Source: Acidobacteriota bacterium
GTDB taxonomy: Bacteria; Acidobacteriota; Vicinamibacteria; Vicinamibacterales; UBA2999
Assembly (NCBI GenBank): GCA_027622905.1
Contig: JAQBVV010000006.1
Location: 1-50,520 of the forward strand
Length of the DNA stretch: 50,520 nt
Direction of reading: 5' to 3'
Shown here: positions 1-10,500 of the stretch, piece after piece
Position numbering within the stretch: the stretch's first letter is position 1
Layout of the letters: every line of letters begins with the position of its first letter
Program-made: the position numbers and the translations under genes
Notes under the pieces: model-generated
Seen by the model: the letters and a program-made list of their open reading frames with translations, nothing else
Told to the model about the DNA's origin: nothing
Database searches by the model: none

Positions 1-987
1 AACTACACGCTCGAGGAGTACGCCAACGACGTCATCTATCACGTCCAGACCGTCTGCGACGAGGCGGGCGTGCCCCACCCGACGATCGTGTCGGAGAGCG
101 GCCGGGCCGTCGTGGCGTACCACAGCGTCCTGGTGTTCGACGTCCTCGGGGTCTCAGGCTTCGGCGACGAGACGGTGCCGACCGCCGCCGATCCCGAGTG
201 GGAACAACCGCTTATCGATCTGGTCGAGACGTACAACACGCTGTCGGCGCGCAACGCGCTCGAGGCCTTTCACGACGCGCAGCAGGCGCTCGACATGGCC
301 TTGAGTCTCTTTGCCGGCGGCTACCTGCCGCTGGAACAACGCAGCCTGGCCGAGAACCTCTTCTGGGCGATCTGTGCCAGACTCCGGAAAATTGCCCAGA
401 CGCTGGCCGAGGTCCCTGAAGACCTCCAGAACCTGGACGAGCGGATCTCCGACACCTACTTCTGCAACTTCTCCCTCTTCCAGTCGATCCCGGACAGCTG
501 GGCGATCAAGCAACTCTTCCCGGTCATGCCGATTCATCGGCTCACCGAGAAGCCGACCAGACCCGCCGTCCTCGGCGACATCACGTGCGATTCCGATGGC
601 AAGCTCGATCGGTTCGTCGATCGCCGGGACGTCAAGAAGACACTGCCGCTGCACGCTGTCAACGGCGAGCCCTACTACCTCGGCGTGTTTCTCGTCGGCG
701 CCTACCAGGAGATCCTCGGGGACCTGCACAACCTGTTCGGCGACACGCACGCCGTGCACGTCAGCCTCGACGAGAACGGCGGCGCGCGCCTCGACACCTT
801 GATCAAAGGCGACACCGTCAGTGAAGTGCTCAACTACGTGGAATTTGACGCCGACATGCTGCTTGGCAAGCTGCGGACTGCCGTGGAAACCGCCGTTCGC
901 GAGGGTCGCGTGGACTATGAGGGTGCGGGCCGAATCTTGCGCTTCTACGAAGAGGGGCTACAGGGCTATACCTATCTCGAAGGCTGA
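1..987 (+). CDS. speA: Biosynthetic arginine decarboxylase, 3' part (partial)
   Basis: Decarboxylates arginine to agmatine, a PLP-dependent cytoplasmic step towards putrescine and spermidine. The frame is open from base 1, so the gene starts outside the window; 328 residues remain of a family near 640-660. Segments that identify SpeA are NYTLEEYANDV at the edge, HPTIVSESGRAVVAYHS near residues 24-40 of the visible part, FCNFSLFQS, a PVMPIHRL-like stretch, GEPYYLGVFLVGAYQEILG, NLFGDTHAVHV, and the terminal YTYLE. The catalytic cysteine region of the PLP domain is visible, but the lysine that binds PLP lies upstream. It converges on the DUF349 gene with a 33-bp gap and no hairpin between them. 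Identification is firm. Confidence 0.95.
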   Translation, partial: NYTLEEYANDVIYHVQTVCDEAGVPHPTIVSESGRAVVAYHSVLVFDVLGVSGFGDETVPTAADPEWEQPLIDLVETYNTLSARNALEAFHDAQQALDMALSLFAGGYLPLEQRSLAENLFWAICARLRKIAQTLAEVPEDLQNLDERISDTYFCNFSLFQSIPDSWAIKQLFPVMPIHRLTEKPTRPAVLGDITCDSDGKLDRFVDRRDVKKTLPLHAVNGEPYYLGVFLVGAYQEILGDLHNLFGDTHAVHVSLDENGGARLDTLIKGDTVSEVLNYVEFDADMLLGKLRTAVETAVREGRVDYEGAGRILRFYEEGLQGYTYLEG

Positions 988-1020
988 GAGTCCCCACCCG
1001 CGGCGCGACGACGCTCTGCT

Positions 1021-3867
1021 CTACTTCTGGAACACCCGCCCGCAGGCGCGCTGCAATCGATCGTTCAGCACGCGGGCAATCTCGACAGGCACTGGACCGA
1101 AACGGGCCCATTGCGCCTGCACGCGGCGCAGTTCCTGTTCGGCCTCGCGGCGGCGTACCTCGTCGCTGGCCGCACCCTGCCCCCCCGTGATGGTGTTTGC
1201 CGCGAGCGCCTCCCGCAATTGCTGCGCAAGTCGCTCGGTTGGCGACAACGGGGCGGCTCGCTGCTCGACGCCAGGTGCCATCGCCTCGACCTTTTCAATC
1301 AGCTTCTCCATCCGCTGACGCGTCACCTCTGGGTCGAGATCCGTACCGCTGAACGCGCCAGGCCAAGCCGCCACCAGCTGCCCCAGCACGTGCTGGTAGC
1401 GTCGAGTCAGTTCCTCACGCGCGAGGCGCGGAAGGTCGGGTGCCTGTAACCAGGCCGCGCGAGCCGCGTCTATCGTCGCCATCAGACCCTCCGGGGCCTC
1501 CTGCGCCTCGGTACTCTCCGCCGGCACGAGCGACTCCAGTTGGCCAATCACCGCCTCGCGAGGCGCGGCCTTGGAGGCCAGATCGACCTCGTCCCGATGC
1601 TTGTATCGCTCGAAGAACCGATCGCAGGCAGTCCGGAAACGTTTCAAGACGGCCTCGGATTGCGACTTCTTGACGGGGCCGATGCCCTTCCACTCCACCT
1701 GCATCTGCCGCAACTGGCCTGCGGTCGTGTTCCAGTCGGTCGAGTCGACGACCGCCTCCGCGCGCTCGCACAGCGCAACCTTCAGCGTCATGTTCGCCGC
1801 CCACGTCTCCCGACGCTGCCTGAGATCCGTCTGCCGGCGCTTGAAGAACGTGTTGCACGCGGCGCGAAATCGCTCCCAGATCGCCTTCTCGCGCCCTCGA
1901 CTCACCGGCCCGATCGCCTTCCACTCCGTCTGCAATTCCTGCAGGGCCTGAGCGGTCCGCACCCAGTCGCTCGAACTCGCGAGCGCTTCAGCACGCTCAC
2001 ACAACGCCTGCTTGTGCGCAAGGTTGCCGGCGCGCGCCTCGTTCTGCGCCGCCACGTGCGCGGCGGTTCGCGTGAACACCTCGTCCTGCGCCGCTTTGAA
2101 GCGACGCCACATGGCCTCTCCCTGGACGCGCGGAGCCAGTGCGACCTTCTTCCAGCGCGCCTGCAAGTCTCGCATGCCGCGTGTGGCGGCCTCAAGATCC
2201 TCCTCCGCCTTCAGCGCCTCCATCTCGCCCGCGAGTCGTTCCTGCACCTGCAGGTTGGCCCATCGCTGCCACTCGTCGGCGTCGCGAAGCGACTGCGCGC
2301 GCGGCCCAAGCGCGGCGCGTGCCGACTCAAGTCTGCGCTGGATGTCCTGCTGGTCCTTCTTTGACGGCAGGGGTGCACGCTCCCCGAGCGCCACCTGGAT
2401 GTCGCGCAGGGCTCGATCGACAACCTTGAGGGTGATCGCATCGGCCGCGACGAGTGTTTCCGTATGACGGCAGAGCTGATCGAGGCGCCGCAGGTTGTCC
2501 CGTTCCTCGGCAGCTCGCACCGCGACCTGTTGATCTTCGAGCGCTTCAAGAGCGGCCACCCCACGCTCCAGCCGCTCGGCCGCCGCAGGGTTCGCGGACG
2601 CGTGCTCGCGCAGCACGTCGGCATCCCGTCGCAATCCACGCCAGCGGGCAACGACCTCATGCGGCGCCTGCCCGGACCCGAGGAGCTGCTCCAGTTCGGT
2701 CGCGAGCGTCTCGAGACGGCCCGCCGCCGCGGCGGCCAGGGCACGGCGACTCTCCCGATCATGAAACGCGCGACAGGCGCTTTGAAACCTGCGCGTCAGC
2801 GATGCGGCATATTCGGAGGGAATCGGCGGCAAGCTATCCCAGCGCACCTGCAACTCTGCCAGACGATCGGCCGCTCCCGGTCCGTCGAGCGACGCAATGA
2901 CTTCGCAGATCTCGTTGCGGTCGGATTGTTCGCGGGCAATCGCGTCTGCTCGTGCCAATTCCGCGGTCCGCTCCTCGCGCCGCTCGGCGATCGCCTCGCG
3001 CGCCGCCTCGGCCGCCGACTCGAACTGCTCGGTCAGCGGACCGTCGAGCTCGACGTCTGCCTGCAGTTCCGCCCACGCCAATCGCACCGCCGCCAGCCCC
3101 TGATCCGCCTCGTCCAGATCCGCGACAGCCACCAGTGCCTCGGCACGCTCCAGCACGTCCCGAGCGCGCTGCCGATCCTCGGCGCTCATCAGCGCGTCGG
3201 CGCCGGTGGCTGCGGGCACCGCCGCCTCCTCTGCAGCCCGAAGCCTCACACGCGCCCGACGGCCGGCCACCTTGCTGCGTGCCCGCTGGCCCAGGGTGGT
3301 CAACTGCTCGGTGGTCGTGATGCGCTCGAGCGCTGCCACTGCAACATCCGTCTGCTCCGCTTTGAGCGCAACGTTGAACACCTCGTCCTCGTCACGCATG
3401 CGCGCCAGGGCCCGAAGCCTGATCGCGCCATCCTGCGCCTGGCGGCAGATAGCGCCGAGCGACCGCTCGTCATCGACAAGATCGACGACCGACGCGCGCA
3501 CGTCCCCGCTCGCGCTGTCGCGAACCACCAGCACGATCTCCTTCGATCGCCCGAGCGCCAGGAGGTGCCGAGCTGCGTCGACGGCCAGCGCAACCTCCAT
3601 CGTTTCGGCCGCAATTCCGGCCAGGCTTCGCATGGCTTCCGAGCGCACGTCCTCGTCCGGGTCCGTCCGACCGATGTCGCCAAGCACGTCGACGGCATCG
3701 ATGCAGGTGACCGCCGCGCGCCGGACCTTGGGATCCGTATCCTCCCGTGCCAGGGCATGGAGGGTGTCGGACTCATCGGGGCCCAGGTCGTACGCCGCGG
3801 CCGCTCGGACCGCCGGATCGGCGTGTTTCCAGCGAGGCTGGGGACGAAGTTTTTCAAGGATGCCCAT
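1021..3867 (-). CDS. HEAT-repeat / DUF349 multidomain protein, 948 aa
   Basis: No defined function; DUF349 proteins are widespread and uncharacterised. About the first 200 residues are short helical repeats with the HEAT flavour (DPAVRAAAAYDL, DPKVRRAAVTCID, DEDVRSEAMRSLAGIA). A long Ala/Glu/Arg-rich helical middle follows, probably coiled coil. The DUF349 signature (Trp-Lys/Arg followed by xxGPV) recurs near residues 571, 649 (EWKAIGPV) and 726 (EWKGIGPV), about 78 residues apart, and again near 921 (QWARFGPVP). The first motif is a variant, WKKVALAP. No signal peptide or membrane segment is seen, so a cytoplasmic scaffold is likely (inference). It stands alone, with a 388-bp AT-richer upstream gap carrying an inverted repeat. 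The start gives MGILEKLRPQ. Confidence 0.82.
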   Translation of the reverse strand: MGILEKLRPQPRWKHADPAVRAAAAYDLGPDESDTLHALAREDTDPKVRRAAVTCIDAVDVLGDIGRTDPDEDVRSEAMRSLAGIAAETMEVALAVDAARHLLALGRSKEIVLVVRDSASGDVRASVVDLVDDERSLGAICRQAQDGAIRLRALARMRDEDEVFNVALKAEQTDVAVAALERITTTEQLTTLGQRARSKVAGRRARVRLRAAEEAAVPAATGADALMSAEDRQRARDVLERAEALVAVADLDEADQGLAAVRLAWAELQADVELDGPLTEQFESAAEAAREAIAERREERTAELARADAIAREQSDRNEICEVIASLDGPGAADRLAELQVRWDSLPPIPSEYAASLTRRFQSACRAFHDRESRRALAAAAAGRLETLATELEQLLGSGQAPHEVVARWRGLRRDADVLREHASANPAAAERLERGVAALEALEDQQVAVRAAEERDNLRRLDQLCRHTETLVAADAITLKVVDRALRDIQVALGERAPLPSKKDQQDIQRRLESARAALGPRAQSLRDADEWQRWANLQVQERLAGEMEALKAEEDLEAATRGMRDLQARWKKVALAPRVQGEAMWRRFKAAQDEVFTRTAAHVAAQNEARAGNLAHKQALCERAEALASSSDWVRTAQALQELQTEWKAIGPVSRGREKAIWERFRAACNTFFKRRQTDLRQRRETWAANMTLKVALCERAEAVVDSTDWNTTAGQLRQMQVEWKGIGPVKKSQSEAVLKRFRTACDRFFERYKHRDEVDLASKAAPREAVIGQLESLVPAESTEAQEAPEGLMATIDAARAAWLQAPDLPRLAREELTRRYQHVLGQLVAAWPGAFSGTDLDPEVTRQRMEKLIEKVEAMAPGVEQRAAPLSPTERLAQQLREALAANTITGGQGAASDEVRRREAEQELRRVQAQWARFGPVPVEIARVLNDRLQRACGRVFQK

Positions 3868-3992
3868 GCGTAATTTCCCTCACGACCTTCCTGGTGTGAC
3901 CGACGCGACCACCGCCGATGCGGTCATCCCAGGGCGTTCTGTCCGAACCTCTTGGGCGCTACGTAACGGCTTACGTATTTCGACAGAATCGG

Positions 3993-4033
3993 TGTATACG
4001 GATTTTTGGATCATTGATTACAAGAATCCGTAT
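3993..4033 (-). promoter_or_regulatory. Inverted repeat in the DUF349 upstream region, possible promoter/operator
   Basis: Arms ATACGGATT (3996-4004) and AATCCGTAT (4025-4033) are perfect complements around a 20-bp spacer, in the only AT-rich patch of this gap. Read on the minus strand, TTGTAA (4018-4023) and TATACA (3993-3998) sit 19 bp apart, so a weak sigma-70-like promoter overlaps the repeat. The DUF349 start is about 125 bp downstream. An operator is plausible; the promoter assignment is weak. The rest of the 3868-4194 gap shows nothing else. Confidence 0.35.
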
Positions 4034-4194
4034 TTAGTCCGGCGCTTACCCCTGATCAGCGCCTTGCGACCTGGGGTGATGACAAGCCTTGCAGGATGGG
4101 TACCACGTCATCGCCTGACGAGTCGGACCCGATCGCTCCCCAAAGACCGGCAGCCGAACGGTGGCCCTCCCGTTGGCCTACCCCTCCGCAGACA

Positions 4195-4231
4195 CAAAAA
4201 AGGGGGTCGGCTACCGGAGCCGACCCCTTTT
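4195..4231 (-). terminator. Intrinsic terminator of glnN (bidirectional)
   Basis: Perfect 10-bp stem GGGGTCGGCT (4203-4212) / AGCCGACCCC (4218-4227) with a 5-nt loop. On the minus strand it is followed by seven T residues (complement of the A run 4195-4201), and four T residues follow on the plus strand. It begins 24 bp past the glnN stop codon, a textbook rho-independent terminator and the only one in the window with a real U tract. Confidence 0.9.
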
Positions 4232-4255
4232 ACCTTCCACCGGTGCGACGGTGAG

Positions 4256-6433
4256 CTACTTCACAAACAGCATCTCACGATACGTCGGCATCGGCCAGTT
4301 CTCGTGAGGCGTGAGCACCTCGATCTTGTCGCCGGTCTCCCGGAGCTTCGCCATCGCGGGCACGATCTGGTCCCGCATGTACTTCGCGTGCGTTTCGGCC
4401 GACGTGCTCTCGTGATCCAGCAGCTTGTCGAGCGCATCGGTCTGCGCCTTGAATCGATCGACCAGTTTCGTGTACGTCACCAGCAACTTCCTCCCCTGTA
4501 CGCTCGGGCTGCCTGCCGCCTTGACCGCCGATACACTCAGTCCGATGTTCTTCTGATACTCCAGCGCCGTCGGCAGGATGTACCGGTTCGCCATCAGGAC
4601 CATGATATTCCCCTCGACGTTGATGGTCTTGCTGTAGTTCTCCAGGAAGATCTCGTACCGGCCGTGGATCTCGCGGGGGTTGAGCACCTTGTACTTGTCC
4701 AGGAGCGCGAGCGTCTCCTTCGTCACCAGTTGTGGCAACGCAGCGACGGTGTTCTTGAGATTGAGCAGTTTGCGCTTGGCCGCCTCCTTCTCCCACGCCG
4801 CCGAATAGTTGTTGCCGTTGAAAATAATGCGCTTGTGCTCCTTCACGATCTTCGTCAGCAACTTGGCCACGGCCTTGGCGAGGTCTTCGCCTTTGGCGGT
4901 CGACTTCTCCAGTTCCGTGGCGATCGAATCCAGCGAGTCGGTCATCGCTGCGTTCAAGATGGTGTTGGGGAACGAGATGTTCTGCCCCGATGACACGGCG
5001 CGGAATTCGAACTTGTTGCCGGTAAACGCGAAGGGGCTCGTCCGATTGCGATCACCCGCATCCCGCGGCAACTTCGGCAACACGCTCACGCCCATGTCGA
5101 GGAGGCCGCCTTGCTTGGTGGACTTGGCGCTCCCCTTCTCGATCTGCTCGAAAATATCGGTGAGCATGTCACCGAGGAAGATCGACAGAATGGCCGGCGG
5201 CGCCTCATTCGCGCCGAGCCGGTGGTCGTTGCCCGCGTTGGCGACACTCGCCCGCAGCGGGCCCTGCCACCGGTCCACCGCCCGCAGGACGGCCGCGCAA
5301 AACACCAGGAACTGCATGTTGTCGTGCGGATTGTCGCCGGGGCTCAGCAGGTTGTTGCCGAACTCGTCCGACAGCGACCAGTTGTTGTGCTTGCCGGACC
5401 CGTTGACGCCGCCGAATGGCTTCTCGTGCAGCAGGCACTCCAGTCCGTACCGCGGGGCAATCCGCTTCAGCGTCTCCATCGTCATCATCTGGTGATCGAC
5501 GGCCACGTTGGCGTTCTCGAAGATCGGGGCGATCTCGTACTGGCTCGGCGCCACTTCGTTGTGGCGCGTCTTGACCGGCACGCCAACTTTGTACAGCTCA
5601 GACTCGGTCTCCGCCATGCACGCCAGCACGCGCTCTGGAATCGAACCGAAGTACTGATCCTCGAGTTCCTGCCCCTTGGGCGGGGCGGCGCCGAAGAGCG
5701 TGCGTCCGGCGTTGATCAGGTCCGGCCGCGCGAAATAGAAGCTCCGGTCGATCAGGAAATACTCCTGCTCGGGTCCGCACGTGGCAAAAACACGCTCGGC
5801 ATTCGAGCCGAAGAGTTTCAGTACGCGGACCGCCTGCCTCGACACCGCTTCCATCGAGCGCAGCAACGGCGTCTTCTTGTCGAGGGCTTCTCCGGTCCAG
5901 CTCACGAACGCCGTTGGCAGCACCAGCGTGACGCTGTTGCCATTCATGTGGAGCCACGGCGGGCTCGTCGGATCCCACGCCGTGTAGCCGCGCGCCTCGA
6001 ACGTGGATCGCATGCCGCCGGACGGAAAACTCGACGCGTCCGGCTCGCCCTGGATCAGTTCTTTCCCGCGAAACTCGGCGATGGCCGTGCCGTCGGACGT
6101 CGGGGCAAGGAAAGAGTCGTGCTTTTCAGCGGTGACACCGGTCATTGGCTGGAACCAGTGCGTGAAATGTGTCGCGCCATGCTCGACGGCCCAGTCCTTC
6201 AACGCCGTAGCCACCGTATTCGCGGTCGCCGCATCAAGCGCCTCACCGCGAGTGATCGTGGCTCGCAGCGCTTGATACACCGGCTTCGGCAGGCGCTCCT
6301 GCTGAGCTTTGTCGCTGAACACGCGGCTACCGAAAATCTCTGCGGCGTTGACCGGCGCCGACGAAATGTGGCCACCCTTCATCGACCAGTCTCGAATGCC
6401 CTTGGCGGCTTCAGTAAGTGCAGTAGAACCCAT
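4256..6433 (-). CDS. glnN: Glutamine synthetase type III (GlnN), 725 aa
   Basis: ATP-dependent condensation of glutamate and ammonia to glutamine; cytoplasmic, and the nitrogen-assimilation entry point. Length (725 aa) fits the type III family rather than GlnA type I (about 470). Type III hallmarks include [20 protein letters not shown] at the N-terminus, [17 protein letters not shown], the [10 protein letters not shown] metal/ATP region and [17 protein letters not shown]. The start at 6433 is preceded by AAAGGACAG as a ribosome site. A strong terminator follows. It is divergent from the ArsR-methyltransferase gene across about 194 bp. No NtcA- or GlnR-type operator could be recognised. Family assignment is firm. 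Confidence 0.95.
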   Translation of the reverse strand: MGSTALTEAAKGIRDWSMKGGHISSAPVNAAEIFGSRVFSDKAQQERLPKPVYQALRATITRGEALDAATANTVATALKDWAVEHGATHFTHWFQPMTGVTAEKHDSFLAPTSDGTAIAEFRGKELIQGEPDASSFPSGGMRSTFEARGYTAWDPTSPPWLHMNGNSVTLVLPTAFVSWTGEALDKKTPLLRSMEAVSRQAVRVLKLFGSNAERVFATCGPEQEYFLIDRSFYFARPDLINAGRTLFGAAPPKGQELEDQYFGSIPERVLACMAETESELYKVGVPVKTRHNEVAPSQYEIAPIFENANVAVDHQMMTMETLKRIAPRYGLECLLHEKPFGGVNGSGKHNNWSLSDEFGNNLLSPGDNPHDNMQFLVFCAAVLRAVDRWQGPLRASVANAGNDHRLGANEAPPAILSIFLGDMLTDIFEQIEKGSAKSTKQGGLLDMGVSVLPKLPRDAGDRNRTSPFAFTGNKFEFRAVSSGQNISFPNTILNAAMTDSLDSIATELEKSTAKGEDLAKAVAKLLTKIVKEHKRIIFNGNNYSAAWEKEAAKRKLLNLKNTVAALPQLVTKETLALLDKYKVLNPREIHGRYEIFLENYSKTINVEGNIMVLMANRYILPTALEYQKNIGLSVSAVKAAGSPSVQGRKLLVTYTKLVDRFKAQTDALDKLLDHESTSAETHAKYMRDQIVPAMAKLRETGDKIEVLTPHENWPMPTYREMLFVK

Positions 6434-6588
6434 GGCGTCGGCTGTCCTTTCGTCAGGAAATTGGCGAGTATGTCATGAACTGATTGACGCGCTTTTCAGC
6501 GCGCATCTCCCACGCAGATCCTGCCACAGGTGGCACCGAAACCGATCCGCCAGGAATGTCCGAACCGCTCAAAATACCGACATTTTCG

Positions 6589-6625
6589 TTGACTCGCGTT
6601 CATCTATATACGTAGATTCATAGAT
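6589..6625 (+). promoter_or_regulatory. Promoter overlapping nested inverted repeats, leaderless-type, for the ArsR-methyltransferase/metH unit
   Basis: TTGACT (6589-6594) lies 18 bp before TAGATT (6613-6618), putting a predicted transcription start near 6625, only a few bases before the ATG at 6628; no Shine-Dalgarno is present. The -10 is embedded in nested repeats: ATCTAT (6602-6607) with ATAGAT (6620-6625), and ATCTA (6602-6606) with TAGAT (6613-6617). ArsR-family repressors commonly bind such repeats over their own promoter, so autoregulation is a reasonable inference. The exact operator of this family was not matched. Confidence 0.5.
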
Positions 6626-6627
6626 GC

Positions 6628-7584
6628 ATGCAACTCGCTTCCGGTTTGTTCAAGCTCCTGGCCGACGGCACCCGCCTGCGCCTGCTTCGCGTGCTCTCGC
6701 GTGACCGTTTCAACGTGAGCGAGCTGACCGGCATTCTCAGTCTGGCGCAGTCGGGTGTGTCCAGACACCTCGGCCTCCTCAAGGAGGCCGGGCTCGTCAC
6801 CGAGGAACGCGAAGGCGGCTACGTGTATTGCCGCCTTGCGACCGAGGCGCAGACCAACGGGCACGCCCCCCTGTGGGCGCTACTCGACGCGCAGTTTTCC
6901 GCGTCGAGCGACGACCCCGCGGTGCGAGAGGACGACGCCCGGCTGCAAGAGGTCCTCAGGCACCGGAAGGAAAACTTCGAGACCCACGGCGATCTCCGTC
7001 AGCTGGTACCCGGCCGCAGCTGGGCGGCCTGGGCGCGAGCGCTCGGCCATCTGCTCCCGCCGCTCGACGTGGTGGATATCGGATGCGGTGACGGCTATCT
7101 CACACTCGAGATGGCGCGCTGGGCACGCACCGTCGTGGGCATCGACCGCTCGGACGCCGTCCTGGAGCGGGCCGAGGCACTGGCGGCGCGGCGCCGCGTG
7201 ACCAACGTGGAGTGGATGAAGGGCGACCTCTGTCATCTGCCGCTCAGTGACACGTCAGTCGACGTGGTGCTGCTCTCGCAGGCGCTGCACCACGCCACGG
7301 ACCCTGAGGGAGCGATGGCTGAGGCCGTCAGGGTCCTGCGGCCTGGCGGACGCGTCCTGATCCTCGACCTTCGCGAACATGACCAGACGTGGGTCCGCAC
7401 ACGCTTCGGCGACCAGCGCCTTGGGTTTACCGACGACGACCTCGACGCGCTGCTGACGGGATCGGGGCTGCGGGACACGCGCGTCCAGGTCGGCGCACGG
7501 CACGCGGGCGATCCCTTCGTCGTCTTGATCGCCTCGGCCGTCAAATCACATACGCCACATTCGAAAGCTGAGAAAAACCAATGA
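6628..7584 (+). CDS. ArsR-family regulator fused to a SAM-dependent methyltransferase domain (SahR-like)
   Basis: 318 aa. Residues 1-75 form a winged helix of the ArsR type ([14 protein letters not shown], then [21 protein letters not shown] as recognition helix and GGYVYCRL wing). Residues about 135-250 form a class I methyltransferase of the UbiE/type 11 kind: motif [12 protein letters not shown], acidic loop [29 protein letters not shown]. The same architecture is known in SahR of Desulfovibrio, which senses S-adenosylhomocysteine and controls the methionine cycle. Its stop overlaps the metH start by 4 bp (ATGA), so the two are translationally coupled. I infer a SAM/SAH-responsive regulator; real methylation activity cannot be excluded. 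No arsenic-binding CxC motif is seen in the helix, which argues against an arsenic role. Confidence 0.85.
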   Translation: MQLASGLFKLLADGTRLRLLRVLSRDRFNVSELTGILSLAQSGVSRHLGLLKEAGLVTEEREGGYVYCRLATEAQTNGHAPLWALLDAQFSASSDDPAVREDDARLQEVLRHRKENFETHGDLRQLVPGRSWAAWARALGHLLPPLDVVDIGCGDGYLTLEMARWARTVVGIDRSDAVLERAEALAARRRVTNVEWMKGDLCHLPLSDTSVDVVLLSQALHHATDPEGAMAEAVRVLRPGGRVLILDLREHDQTWVRTRFGDQRLGFTDDDLDALLTGSGLRDTRVQVGARHAGDPFVVLIASAVKSHTPHSKAEKNQ

Positions 7585-10500
7585 CCACAGCCGAACGCCT
7601 CCACGCACTCCTTGCCACCCGCATCCTCGTCCTCGATGGCGCCATGGGCACGATGATTCAGCGTCACGCCCTCGAGGAGGCGGACTTCCGCGGAGACCGG
7701 TTTCGAGAGCACTCGCACGACCTGAAGGGGAACGGCGATGTGCTCGCGCTGACCCAGCCGGCCATCATCGGTGGCGTACATCGGGAGTACCTCGCCGCCG
7801 GGGCGGACATCGTCGAGACCAATACGTTCAGCAGTACGGCAATCGCGCAGGCCGACTATGGTCTCTCGGGGCTCGCCTACGAGCTCAATCTCGAAGCCAC
7901 GCGTCTGGCGAAAGGCGCCACGGACGAGTGGTCAGCCAAGACGCCGGATCGCCCACGCTTCGTCGCCGGCGCCATGGGACCGACGAACCGCACGCTCTCC
8001 ATCTCGCCAGACGTCAACGATCCCGCCACCCGGTCGGTCACCTTCGACCAGGTGCGCGATGCGTACCGCGAACAGGTCCGCGGCCTGATCGACGGTGGCG
8101 CCGATCTGCTCCTGATCGAGACCATCTTCGACACGTTAAACGCGAAGGCGGCCATCGTCGCCGTTCTCGAGGCGTTCGAGGAGCGTGGTGTGGAACTTCC
8201 GCTGATGATTTCGGCGACGATCACCGACCGGAGTGGCCGGACGCTCTCCGGACAGATGATCGACGCGTTCTACGTCTCCATCCGTCACGCAAAGCCGTTC
8301 AGTGTCGGCTTGAACTGCGCCCTGGGTGCAGAACAGATGCGGCCGTATCTTGCCGAACTCGCGCGCATTGCCGAGTGTTATGTGAGCTGTTACCCGAACG
8401 CCGGCCTCCCGAACGCGTTTGGAGAATACGACGAGCAGCCGACGGACACCGGTCGACTGCTGCGCGACTTCGCGGAATCAGGCTTCGTCAACATGCTCGG
8501 GGGCTGCTGTGGCACCACGCCCGACCACATCAGCGCCGTGGCCACGGCCATTGATGGCGTGGCGCCCCGACCGCTGCCGCCCCCGGCCTCAGAGCGTGAC
8601 GAGGGACCTGCCGTCACCCGACTCGCCGGGCTGGAAACCCTCGCGATCGGCCCCGACAGCAACTTCATCATGATCGGCGAGCGCACCAACATCACCGGCT
8701 CCAAGCGTTTTTCGCGCTTGATCACGTCCGGCCAGTTCGGCGAAGCAGCCGACGTCGCGCTCGGGCAGGTGCGCGGCGGCGCCAACATCATCGACGTCAA
8801 CATGGACGAGGGCATGCTGGATTCGGAAGCGGCGATGACGACGTTCCTCAATATCATCGCAACGGAACCGGAGATCGCCAGGCTCCCGTTCATGATCGAC
8901 AGCTCGAAATGGTCGGTGATCGAGGCCGGCCTCAAGTGCGTGCAGGGCAAGGCCGTCGTCAACTCCATCAGCCTCAAGGAGGGCGAAGAGGACTTTCTGC
9001 ACAAGGCCCGCCTCGTGCGCCGGTACGGCGCTGCCGTGGTCGTGATGGCGTTCGACGAGCAAGGTCAGGCGGACACGTCGGAGCGCAAGGTCGACATCTG
9101 TCAGCGCGCCTACCGGCTGCTACTCGACAAGGCGGGCTTCGATCCGCACGACATCATCTTTGACCCGAACATTCTCGCGATTGCCACCGGCCTCGAGGAG
9201 CACAACAACTACGCCGTCAACTTCATCGAAGCCACGCGGCTCATCAAGGACACCTGCCCGGGCGTGAAGATCAGCGGAGGCGTCAGCAACCTGTCGTTCT
9301 CGTTCCGCGGCAACGACCTCGTGCGCGAAGCCATGCACTCCGCGTTCCTGTTCCACGCCATCAAGGCCGGCCTCGACATGGGCATCGTCAACGCCGGCCA
9401 GTTGGTGGTGTACGAAGGCATTCCGGCCGAACTGCTGGAGCACGTCGAGGACGTCATCTTCAACCGACGTGAGGATGCGACGGAGCGTCTCGTGACGCTG
9501 GCGGAGACCGTGAGGGGCGAAGGCCGGAAGCAGGAGCACGACATGACCTGGCGCGAGGCCCCGGTCGAGAAACGCCTCGCCCACGCCCTGATCCACGGTG
9601 TCATTGACTTCATCGAACCCGACGTCGAGGAAGCCCGCCGCAAGCTGCCCAAACCGCTCGACGTCATCGAAGGCCCGCTGATGGACGGGATGAAGGTGGT
9701 CGGTGACCTCTTCGGTGCCGGCAAGATGTTTCTGCCGCAGGTCGTCAAGAGCGCCCGCGCGATGAAGAAGGCCGTCGCCTACCTGCTCCCCTACATGGAG
9801 GAGGAGAAGCGCAAGGCAGGTACGACGAGTTCCTCGCCGGGCAAGATCGTCATGGCGACGGTTAAAGGTGACGTCCACGACATCGGCAAGAACATCGTGG
9901 GTGTCGTGCTCGGCTGTAACAACTACGAGGTGATCGACCTCGGTGTCATGGTGCCGGTCGATCGGCTACTGCAGGCGGCCACCGATGAGAAGGCGGACCT
10001 CGTCGGACTGAGCGGCCTCATCACACCGTCGCTGGACGAAATGGTGTTTGTGGCGCGTGAAATGGAACGGCGCGGCTTCACGATCCCGCTGCTCATCGGC
10101 GGCGCCACGACGAGCCGACAGCACACCGCCGTGAAGATCGCGCAGGAATTCAGCCAGCCGGTCGTGCACGTGCTCGACGCATCACGCGCGGTGGACGTGG
10201 TGTCCGGACTGCTCAGTCCTGCGCGTAAGCCTGAGGTCGACGCGGCCAACCGGGCCGATCAGGACACCATCCGTCAGCAGTACGCGGCGCTCAAACAAAA
10301 GCCGTTGCTCGCCTGGCCCGCCGCCCAGGCGAACCGCGCGCAATTCGAGTGGGCTCCCGAGGCGATCGCGACACCTGCGTTTACTGGCACTCGCATGCTG
10401 GACGACGTGACGCTGGAGGATCTGATCCCCTACATCGACTGGACCTTCTTCTTCGCGGCATGGGAGCTCAAGGGACGGTTCCCTGGAATCCTCGATCATC

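Noticed and set aside
2464-3873. Long plus-strand open frame opposite the DUF349 gene
   Set aside because: The minus frame has clear domain repeats; the plus frame is a GC-rich shadow without motifs.
3206-4993. 595-codon plus-strand frame spanning two genes and a terminator
   Set aside because: It runs antisense through DUF349 and glnN and across a textbook terminator; Ser/Arg-rich shadow.
6434-6627. Cobalamin or SAM/SAH riboswitch ahead of the metH unit
   Set aside because: The predicted transcript starts at the ATG, leaving no leader; no B12-box-like or SAM-box-like sequence was found.
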